From NCBI GenBank assembly GCA_047967505.1, contig CM106540.1: 64,000 nucleotides of DNA. One strand, given 5' to 3'. A model generated the notes under the pieces. That model was not told where the DNA came from. It was given only the letters and a program-made list of their open reading frames with translations, and made no database searches. Source of the stretch: Dipteris shenzhenensis. Lineage: Eukaryota; Polypodiophyta; Polypodiopsida; Gleicheniales. The position numbers and the translations under genes are program-made. Shown here piece by piece: positions 35,331-45,182 of the stretch (the stretch's first letter is position 1; each line of letters begins with the position of its first letter).

Positions 35331-36812
35331 CATGAAGTACATGTCTCGCATAGGTTTAGTGGCTTCTAATAAAGAAAGGAAAATATTTTTTTTTTCTAAT
35401 CTCAAATCAGACTTTGCAATGAGTTGGAGCTTCTCCAATGTCATGCAAGAGTTCGCACCATCAAAGCGCAAGGCAAACAACTTTTCCAACCAAGCCTCTC
35501 CAAGACCAGGATCTATACAATTCAACACCTATCCAAAGATGACATGTCAGTCACTTAACTTCAAAATAAATGCAACAAAGTATAGAAAATTCAATTCACA
35601 CCTTTCCCATCCTATCAGCAATTCTCTTTTGAATTATGGTACGCTGCTTTCCTTCTGCCTCTCCCCTTTGATCTAAAGGTAGCTTTGTAGATATTTTGTC
35701 CATTGCTTTTTTAAGCTCTTTATTGTACTCAACCTACATACATAAGTTCCAATTAGAGAAAGCAAAGGAGTGATAAAGAAGTAAGCATCAATACAAATGC
35801 AACATTCTACCTGGAAGACAAGCCTTGCCAGATAACCTCTTGTCAATGGAAACCATGGCTTCTTCCCTTTACTCTCTTGAGCCCTCTAATTCTCTATTGA
35901 TTTGATCTCACTCGAAGACAATGTTTTCATAAACACCATAGAGTCACACTCACAAATGTTGTGTGCATTTATGAGTATGTCCCTTAGACTGGGTTTGATA
36001 ATGGCATGTTCATTCATGCTAGAAAACAAACAGTAAAGTACACAACCCAATCAATAAATGCAAAGTAGCATAAAACACAAATGTGGAGAAGATTCAAAGA
36101 GTCCATGTACTTATGAATTCATTTGTTGTAGCCCTGCCAAGAGAGCAATCTCACTAATTTTCCTTGGGTCAATTATTGTGCATACCACTCGTACATGTCT
36201 TTTCTTATTTGTAGGAAAGATTTCCTTGATAACACTCATCCATGCAGTGGTCCTATGATTGCCCTCCCAAACAAATAACATCTTTTGCGACATAAAATGA
36301 AAGTTAGTGTTAGACATCACATCTTTCTCAAACTCCTCATCCACCTCTTTCCAGGTGGGAGACCAACTCTTCCTCATATCATCTGTCACAACTATCTCCC
36401 CTCCATCACTCTTGCAGACAGATACAATGAAAGACCCTTTCTCTTGGAGATAGCCCTCCACTTGAAATGTACTTTTGAGTGAAGATACATCATCATGAAG
36501 TCCTCTCACTCTTGCATAAGGTATCAACCTACACAAGGGAATGCGAGGACACTGGTTTGAATCAAGCATCCTACATTTGCCAATCACATCACCTCCTCCT
36601 TCCACCTGAACTTCACTATCATCCAACTCATCCTCCTCCACTCTTGGACCTTCATCTCTTTGAGTTGATGATACTTCAACCTCTAGACCCACCACACTTT
36701 CTTGCTCTTCGGTTCCACCTACTGATGATTCAACATTGTGATCTACTTTTGTTCCTCTTGTCACCTTTGTAGAATGTGCCACTTGAACTTTTCTGCTTTT
36801 TTTCCTGTCATC
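35331..36812 (-). pseudogene. ParB-like domain gene, broken
   Basis: Likely exons on the minus strand start at 36812 (after TTTTCAG), 36018, 35733 and 35528; the second ends at 35811 and the third at 35602, each before GT. The first carries an acidic linker, then RIPLCRLIPYARVRG, VSSLKSTFQVEGYLQEKG and FVWEGNHRTTAWMSVIKE. This matches the ParB N-terminal fold: an IPL strand, the helix before G, and a G-N-H-R motif with Ala/Trp helix. Lesions are a TAA at 36111-36113 where a splice donor would be expected, an in-frame TAG in the second exon, and loss of the 3' end at the gypsy scrap. ParB domains fused to or beside methyltransferases are known from bacteria and phages; finding both here on one strand suggests one original unit. 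The 5' end beyond 36812 is uncertain. Confidence 0.5.
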
Positions 36813-37371
36813 CTGAAAAGACAAAAAACAAGGCATTTTTCCAATCATAGTTCTCAAAACCTTTTCAATAAAAACCAAAACTAAAAACAAGAAACAACAT
36901 GTAACAACAGATAGAGTATAACCTACGGCAGGTTCAAAGGTCTTCTCAAATCTTTCCATATGCTCAAAAAAACATGAGAGCTTTTTCACATATATATATA
37001 TGATAAAGGTTTTGTTTATGAAAACATATGCAATACATATCATGAGGGCAAAGCCCCAAACAGATAATGAAGTGTGTACACCTCATAAGGAAAAAGCTTC
37101 AAACAAATATCTCAAACTGCTGAGATATATGAATGCAAAGGTGTGTAAACTCGCACTTATGAATAAATATCATTTTACATATCTAGACAAAAATACATGT
37201 ATCTACCAATGCAATTGATTTCCAGTTTAGGGAACATTCACCCACTTGTGTCCTAAAAGAAAAAGTTTCATCTCCAATGCACATAGTATATAAACTTGAA
37301 GTGGTATCTATACACTTGGATATATGGAATTGCAGTGGCAAATATGCACTTCTATGCCTACTCCTTACCCT
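36813..37371. other. Probable intron or 5' region of the ParB-like gene
   Basis: The ParB-like frame stays open to 37043, but part of it reads as intron (hydrophobic, pyrimidine-rich before TTTTCAG). A possible upstream coding piece (MERFEKTFEPAV) ends near 36933. Nothing else is recognisable. Confidence 0.35.
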
Positions 37372-37452
37372 CATGAAAAGACACCTTGAGAAGCGAAAAA
37401 GGACAGCGCGTTAACGCGCTGTCCTTTTTGGCATCTCAAGCTGTCTTTCATG
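37372..37452. repeat. 81-bp near-perfect palindrome (hairpin 1)
   Basis: Two 40-base arms pair with few mismatches around a GTTAAC centre. The inner 15 bases on each side (GGACAGCGCGTTAACGCGCT and beyond) pair perfectly. Confidence 0.95.
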
Positions 37453-37652
37453 AAGGCTTTTCAGCAAGGCTTTTCTACTCAATCCTCCATGTATCAATAC
37501 TCACAAGAGGTTGCTTCGACCATTTCATCTTTTGTCTCCAAGTATGCTTTGGTATACAGGTCTTATGGTCTTTGGAATGCTATTGGACTCTTGGAGGGAT
37601 AGGTCACATGGTCTTTTGATCGCTATGCAAGGAGGGGACTATTGGACTGCCC

Positions 37653-37702
37653 GAGGGACCAAAATAGGCAATGCGTTAACGCGCTGTCTCTTTTGGTCTC
37701 TC
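37653..37702. repeat. Imperfect palindrome (hairpin 2)
   Basis: GAGGGACCAAAATAGGCAAT pairs with the arm ending TTTTGGTCTCTC. The GCGTTAACGC centre is the same as in hairpin 1. Confidence 0.85.
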
Positions 37703-37895
37703 ATGCAATTCTAGAGCATAAATAGGATTGTCTTCGAAATGCTACCTAGATGCCGATAGTCTACAAGGTTTTCTAAAAATTTTCCTCTTATCTCTACACT
37801 TGAACATTGGACTTGCACTCGCTCATTTGTTTTGTAAACTTCTTTCATCCGTTCAAGAGTTGAATATCACTTGAATGCCTCACATGGGAGAGGGT

Positions 37896-37952
37896 CTTGG
37901 ACTGCCTGGGGCAACAAGGCGCTGCCTCTTTTACTGCCCTCCACAGTCTAAG
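37896..37952. repeat. Imperfect palindrome (hairpin 3)
   Basis: CTTGGACTGCCTGGGGCAAC pairs imperfectly with the arm ending CCCTCCACAGTCTAAG. GGCGCTGCC lies at the centre. Confidence 0.75.
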
Positions 37953-38253
37953 TTCCCCTCCCTTGCATGACTCTGGGTAACTCTAGCAACCACATACATG
38001 CCTCGTATATATGGTTTGTAGAATATGGGCACAAATTTTTGACGGCAAGTCCTATGAAATGAAATGATACCTCGGGCTGCTACACAACCAAGTCAACAAA
38101 AAACCTGTGAATACCATCGAGTCCTAAGCAACAACCACCGAGCAACGCAAGCAAAATGGAGTAACGAAACAAAATGGAGCAAGCAAAAGTCGTGAAGAGC
38201 TCGAGGAGATAAAATCCGATGCCAAAATGCAGATTAATTAGACTATATAGAAA

Positions 38254-38329
38254 GGCGTACATCCCATAGCCTGGGGCAGCAAAAGAGGTAGCGCGCTCTT
38301 TTGCTGCCCCAGGCTATGGTGTGTATGCC
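38254..38329. repeat. Palindrome with 23-bp perfect stem (hairpin 4)
   Basis: The arms 38264-38286 and 38297-38319 (CCATAGCCTGGGGCAGCAAA and three further bases) are exact reverse complements with a 10-base loop. A further ~9 bases pair imperfectly outside. Confidence 0.95.
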
Positions 38330-38358
38330 TTCCCACACTTCCCACAGTTCAAATGTTA

Positions 38359-38430
38359 TGGTGGCAGTTGGACTGCCTGGGGCAGCAAAAGAGGCAGCGC
38401 TTGCTGCCCCAGGCAGTCCAACTGCCACCA
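38359..38430. repeat. Palindrome with 30-bp perfect stem (hairpin 5)
   Basis: The arms 38359-38388 and 38401-38430 are exact reverse complements with a 12-base loop (AAGAGGCAGCGC). The arm contains TTGGACTGCCTGGGGCAGCA, shared with hairpins 3 and 4. Confidence 0.97.
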
Positions 38431-41400
38431 CATCCAAGAGAGGGCAGGAATGGAATCTCTAACACGATAAGGATTCCAACCTTCAATGAGGTCGACTTGT
38501 CAATGAGGATTGGCGGTCAGGATTTGCGGTGAGGAGGTGAGGATTGGAGGCAGTGAGGAGGTGAGGAGCCAAGGCAGTGAGGTGGTGAGGAGGAGGCGGT
38601 GAGGAGCAGTCGATCTCTCTATCTCTCCTGCTCTTTTGCAAATGGAAATGGCATCGTGAGATAAGCCTCAGCTCTTTTGGCACGTGCTCCTGCAGACGAG
38701 GAAACCATCGCTACAATCGGTGAAACAGCTTGCCTTGTAAGTTCCCATCCACTCCCATGGTCACACCGCCAGCGGAGCTCGCGCCTTGAATGCCATTCAG
38801 AGAAGAAACTGTCGTTGAGGCTAGGAAGCAAAACAAGGGTTCTCGGAGGACGAAGCCGCCCTACGTGGAGTAAAGCCACAAAAGAATAACCAGTGCACCT
38901 TGTTACGAAGGAGGTCCATCAACGTGAAACGAAAGCTTTGGCACAAGAGCAACGAGAGATACTATGATATCATGGTGAGGAGAAGGGAGTGAAGGAAGAA
39001 GAGAAACGAGGTGGCAAAGAGGAAAGGTGGCGAAGAGAAAGATAGGAAGATGGAGGAGACGATGAGGTGAGAGCTATGGACGGAATGACGATGGAAGGAA
39101 GGAAGGATGGAGGCGGTGAGGCAGTGAAGCGGTGAGGAGGCGGTCAGGAGGCGGTGGAGGTGGTGAGGAGGCCGTGAGGAGACAAAACGAGCCATGTTAC
39201 TGAGACAAGAGTAAATGGAGTAGCAGTGGAGTCGGCAACGGGCAAAAGGTACGTGAGAGAGACTTAGAGTGAGACTCAGAGCGAGAGAGACTTAGAGCGA
39301 GAGAGACTTAGAGTAGGAGATCAAGCGAGTGAGAGAGAGCGAGAGAGAAGTGAGGATCTAGCAAAGAACAATTGAGCTTATATATTATTATAGAACAATT
39401 GTATATTGTAGGGAGGAACCATGCTCGAACTGATTGCACTGAGAGTTTTGGTGTCTAGGAGAGAGTCGAGCGCAAGAGAGATCAGGAATTGTGTCTAGGA
39501 GAGAGTCGAGCGACATCCTTCGGTTTTTACATCGTTGTGCAAGAGTGTTCGTTGCAGCCCTTGCAGTTTACATCGTTGCCTAATCTTCTATTGAGAGTCT
39601 CGCTTTTACCGCGTCGTCTGCTACGATACTCTCGCTCAACTTCTTTGCATACAACGAATGGGAGCAGTTTCACAATCGAATATAGCCCGCTTTGCCATCA
39701 TTGTAGCTCGATCTTCTTGCGGAATACCCTACTTTATGAGCTTGTTACTCTACTTACAGTGCACCGCTAAATTAGTAGTCCCACCTCCAACATCTACCAC
39801 TAAGAACTTATTTCCTTAACGTGGAGTGTTCTGGGATAGCTTCAAACAATAAGCGGATGTAGGATGAGCATATTTTTGACACTTCGGACCCTTTACAAAA
39901 TCGGATTTTTCAACAAAGCTTATCATGCTTAGCTTAGCTCGCTCATCCCATATGGCGGGAATGGTGAGACTCCATTGAATGTTTGCTTTAATGAGTTGGT
40001 GACCATATCAGCTTTGGAGGTGCTCAATAATAAACTACTAGATCTTTCCCAGGAAATCAGGAAATCAGGATAACAAGTGACCATATCACTTGTACGATCG
40101 GACAGAGGCCAAGAGAAGTGTTGAACGCCATCCTAATTATTGACATTTCAGCCCAAGAATGTTTTTCGATTCATGAAATATGGAAAACGAAAGACATAGA
40201 GCCATGCGAGGATAATATCGGGGAAGAATCGCACGTTGGTTGAACAAGCACCAAGAATGAAGATCTCTACAGAGGTAGTAAAGGCGAATCATCCCCTCCT
40301 ATTACCATTCCTCTGCCAGGAAGCCTCACACTTGTATGAGTTGGCTTGTTGGTCTTTAATTGCCACTGGCCGACTCTATCTGTGTATATACATTGTCAGT
40401 TAACGTTGACGCATTCCAACAGTGCACAAACTTTTTTTGAACTGGAGAGAATATGTTGAAGCAGTTGCTTAAGAGAGAGGTTAACACTTTCGTGTCAACC
40501 TTCAATTCGAATCCACATTCCGAAATTGCCCTATTTTACCGTATAGTACATGTAGTATGTTTCCAAACATTTTAGACCCTGTAACGAGTGGTAGTGAATT
40601 GTTTGCAGCCAAACATTTCAGTGCATTTCTTTCAAAGGGGGCACTAATACGAGGAGTGTTGAGTTGCTTTAAAATAGGCACATGACAATGCCGAAGTTTT
40701 GTAGGTGCACGGCTCACGATTACGTGTAGCTAATAACCAGTTGCACATGCAACAGATGGCTATTGCCCAAAATTTAAATGAGTGGTGTGGTGTAGGACAT
40801 AGCCCAGAGATGGCGAGAACAAGCTCCAACAAGCCGAAAGCCTGGCGTTTAGGATTGTGTTTAGGATTCGCATTGGTTTCCTAACAGCGCCAGAAGAATA
40901 TCGCTTCGCTTTGCTTCGAAAGAATATTGAAGGATTCGCATCGGTTTCCTAACTATCGCTTCCAAATATCACTTCGCTTCGCGGTCAGATTAACACGTAT
41001 GATCTTGTTCGTGATTGATCACCGATGGGCATCTTGAGGTCCAACTTCACCGAAGAACGTGATGCCCCAAAAATGATCGTTGGATAGAAAGTTTAGCCTC
41101 TGTGAAAGAATCGTCGACTCCTTTTCGCGCCGTTCAGACAAGGAATGGCTCTCCTCGAAAAGGAGCAATTGAAAAGCAATTGAGTGGAGTGGCCTTACGG
41201 GTTTATGTTTCCATTATCAACCAGCTACCAACTAGACTTTAGAATGTGGATGCTGGAGCGTGCTTCTTGAGATCTTCCTCTTCTTTTATGAGCCAATTTT
41301 TTCCATCAGTTTCATCAGCATTTACTCCTCTCGAATTCCAATGGACCTGTCACCCCGCCCAACGCTCAGTCGATGGCAGGCCTAGCCTTTAGAGAAACGA

Positions 41401-42125
41401 TTTTATCAGATTTTGCAGGCCTGATCATTATTAGATGGTAGGAGAAGACGTGGGTATGGGTAACGCCAGAAACCGCATAACCCTTGTAATAGTGAGGAGA
41501 ACACCTTGTAATGACTCATGATGGAAATAGTAATATTGCTCGTTCATGCAAATGTGAAGTAAACTAACACGTTTTGATAGTTTTCATTTTAGATATGGAT
41601 TTGAAGATACTACTCATTCTAACTATTACTAGTAAAATATAGTAATTATAAATCTTTAATTTTTTTCTTGATATTTTAGTATTTTAATTATATAAATTTG
41701 AAAGTTACTTCTCTTTTTATTCATTTATATTAAATGTACACCCTTACTGAATGAAATGCATGGAGGCGTCATTCAAGTTACTATATGCATGAAGGCATCT
41801 TGTTCAAAGATTACCATTATTCTAAACAAATAAACACATCTTGTTCAATAAAGACTTGCAGTTAAACGACCACCTTGGATGCTAATAGTGACATCCATTT
41901 GCATTTCACACTTACAGAGACGAACTTGCTTCTTCTCTTCTCTCCCATAATCCCTCTCAGTGGCTCTTTCAACACTTCTCTTTGCTCCATTCTCTTCGGT
42001 CTCCAACACATCTATGCCATTTCTTCTTTTGCCTCCCTGCTTCCGGACACTTTGTGTAGCTAGCTTTTCTCTTGTTCTTTGGTTGGTGTCGTCTGGTGCT
42101 ACATCTTGGCTCTAGCATTTGAATC
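38431..42125. other. No recognisable gene; GAGG-rich and GAGCGA-rich low complexity
   Basis: Purine-rich minisatellites built on GGTGAGGAGG lie at 38510-38610 and 39100-39190, and GAGAGAGACTTAGAGCGAG repeats at 39255-39340. GTGTCTAGGAGAGAGTCGAG occurs twice (39451 and 39490). AGGATTCGCAT.GGTTTCCTAAC is repeated at 40863 and 40931. No coding signature is visible up to the MULE gene. Confidence 0.5.
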
Positions 42126-44969
42126 ATGCCTTTCTCAGTTTTCATTCACTTTGGAGAACACGAATCATTGACCATTCGTTTTGACACTCCTTTCCTGGAG
42201 GTTTCATTGGTGGAGCTTAAGGAACACTTTCACATTGAGAACGAGGACATTGAGCTACATCAAGAAATCAGAATAGATGAGCTTGCCATTGTACTTCCAG
42301 TGGTAAACTTAGAGGATGGTCAGAAAGGGTTCAAGATTAGTGGTAGCCAACAATCAGCCTTAAGAGTTCACATGCCCTATAAAAGAGGTTCTCATGGTGA
42401 CTTTATGAATCATGAACTAAATATTGTGGTTTCACTAAGAGAGAGGATGCCTTTGAATAGTTCTCTTCATGTTGCACTCAAATCTGCAGTTCGAGTGGAG
42501 AAGGTTACTGAGCTTCCTCTAACTTATGATGGATATATTGTCTTCGAACTTCCACCTATGCCGAAGGGTTCACCAATGTCTGGAGTGGAACAGAATGCTG
42601 ATGGTCATGTTTGGACAAAATATTCCACATGTTCACAAGACTGCTTCAATGGTGTTGTGAGAATGAGTAGATGTTCAGGTTATTTGAGATGTTGTAATTT
42701 GGATTGTCCTTTCCTTGAACGAATGGGAGTTTTAAATGATACACAACGGAAAGGAAAGCTTAGGAGACCTCCTCTACCTGGTCCCATTGATCCAGCCTTA
42801 GGGTCACTTATGTGCAAGCATTGTGATGCAATACCAGAGTGTGTTTACCTATGCAGTGCTATTATATATTATTGATTTCCCCATGAACGAGTGAAGACAA
42901 CGAGATGCGCAGTGCATGTGGGTTTCCATGACCATCCAGTTGAAAAAGGTCGAAGTCGAGCAAAGGAAATGCAAGTAGATGATCTCATTTCAATGCGTGC
43001 AAGGTTGAATGGAAATTCCTCTTGCAAAAATATCAAGGTGTCTGTGGCACAAGACCTTGTGATGGAGATGATGCTAGCAAAGGATGGGGTTGTTGTGGAG
43101 CCGCTAAATGATCAAAAGTTTGAAGAAGTGCTTGAAACCATTACACCAATGACCCAGAGAAGGAGGCTTTAGAGAGTGGTGCAGAGCGCAAGAAGTGAGG
43201 CTAGAGGAGGGGATGGTGGAATGGATTCAATGTTTGATTTAAAGAGGAGATGCAAATATCCATACCTACAAAGTATCCTATTTCCTGAACAATTGCAAGA
43301 TGAACAACAACCACATATCTTCAAAATGTTGACCATTGGTCCAGGATTAGGAGTTGATCTAGTGAATCGCATGCAGCCTGGTGGCAGCTTGGGATCACAA
43401 TGGGTTCATTTTGACCATGTGCATCGAGTGAGGGGATGGTCAACAATGGGTGCTCATGTGTATGACCCATTCATAAGGGAACTATTAACTATAGCAATAT
43501 GTGAATTCAAGGTGGAGGATAACCATGCTCAAGTTCGATTTTGGGAGCTACTGAACAATACAATGGAGAAGAATGGTTTTAAAAAACCTGAATTCCGTGG
43601 ATTCATGGCAGATGGAGGAGGAGCAAATTGGCTGGCTGTCCGCACTGTTTACAATGGGGGACCGGAAAATGTGATGGATGGTAGAGAAAGAACTTGTGTT
43701 TTCCATTGGGAGATGAGCATGGTTGAGCACACCAAACGATGCATTAAGCCACAATTTCAGGAGGAGCATAAACTTCTATGTCGGAAGTGGAGAGAGGCAA
43801 CAACTTCAACTTCTGCAAACCAATGCAAACAAACATTGAATTTGTATTGGTCCCCAATTCATGTGAAGGAGGGTGAGCTACCAACATTGCATACGTGGCT
43901 TGCTTGGTGGGATATTAGAGTCAACCAGTGGGGGGGAATGTTCTTGCAGCAAGAAGAGCACTTTGGATTTGTTCCTACAGTGAACCTTTCATAGACAAAA
44001 CATTCTAGCATGAGAGCAGCACATGGATATGCAAAACACATAACATTGTATGATGCTTGTGCAGCAGATCTTGCAATGAGTGTCCTTCAAAGTGCCCACT
44101 ACAATGCCTTTATGAATGGAAGACACTTGGGTACAGGACCAAATTTGGATGCTCTCCGGTGAAGAATACTTGATGGTAGTGGGTCTGGTAAAGGGGACAG
44201 AAATAGGCTTGTGGATTTATCACACATAGTGATTGAAGAGGGTGGGATACAATCTCTTGAGATGAATAGGCCAATAACAGAATCGGTGAGCATAAGAAGA
44301 AAGAGGGGTTCAAATTGTTCAACATCGGTCCATGCAAATGATAGTCATTGACCAGAATACATGACAGTGACAACAAGGAGAGTGATAGGAAAAAGAAGAC
44401 AAATTGATTTTAAAAGTCCATCACAGGACGTGGTTTGTAGAGAGATAGATATTCATGAAGCCAATTGGGCGATCAGGAGAACTGAACCACATAGCGTTGT
44501 CACGTGCTTTGGCTACTTGGCAGAGAGTCAGAGACGATGTGGGGCACTAATCAATGCCCATGTGCGCCCTTCTCATCATGATGGAAAGCTTGTTTCATGG
44601 AGAAGTAAGTTGAATAAAGATTTTAACGAAAGGATACACAAGGCAGTTACAGAAAATGGGGAGGTGGTGAGAGAGAACATCATTATTCCACATGAGGTGC
44701 ATGTATTCCATGTTCGTACAACAGGATCAATGTCTAAGGGGCTAACATATAGTGTCTTGATTTCAGAGTTTCCACGTTGCACATGTCTTGATTTCACAGA
44801 AAGGGAAGCAAGAAAAAGCCCCTACATGCCTTGCAAGCACATATACTTCGTGTTTATTGTTGTCTTGGGCTTAACTGAAATGGTGCATCAGTTTATGCAT
44901 CAGGCTGCATTGACAAAAGTTGAATTGTTTCAAGCTCTGGGTGGTAGAAGAAACCCATCAAGTATGTAG
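42126..44969 (+). pseudogene. MULE-type transposase with GCM1/FLYWCH-like and SWIM zinc fingers
   Basis: One frame of 947 codons runs from the ATG at 42126 to the TAG ending at 44969, broken only by stops at 42873, 43170, 43992, 44160 and 44349. Near residues 155-265 are GHVWTKYSTC, a C..C cluster and CAVHVGFHDHPV, a WRKY/GCM1/FLYWCH-type zinc cluster. The MULE DDE core includes HFDHV (about 427) and FRGFMADGGGANW (about 490), followed by RTCVFHW. Near 883-905, CTC and CKH form the SWIM finger (CxC...CxH) usual in MULE transposases. Its product would have cut and moved Mutator-like elements. All domains are present and no frameshift is needed, so inactivation is recent relative to the 10.6-12.4 kb copies. 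Confidence 0.85.
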
Positions 44970-45182
44970 TGTATGGCTTGGATGCCCTTTTTTTGCAATT
45001 CCTTCAAAATCGGATAATATATGTAGGTGTGCTTCCTTGCATGATGCTGCACTAAGTTGTATTTTTTGAAGGTGGAAGAAACCCATGAAGCATTTAGCAG
45101 GCAGCCTAGATGTCCCTTTTTTATATTTCCTTTGGAAGCGGATGATATACATAGGTGTGCTTCCATGTTTTGGCAATGCACA
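44942..45182 (+). repeat. 128-bp tandem duplication over the MULE 3' end
   Basis: GAAGAAACCCAT(C/G)AAG at 44947 recurs at 45075, and both copies continue to TA(G/T)GTGTGCTTCC and a terminal GCAC. The first copy spans the transposase stop codon. Confidence 0.8.

Noticed and set aside
39240-39360. GAGCGAGAGAG repeats as a third copy of the candidate terminal repeat
   Set aside because: Simple GA-rich sequence with no matching order of motifs; it also weakens the claim that the 32.1/45.6 kb blocks are true terminal repeats.
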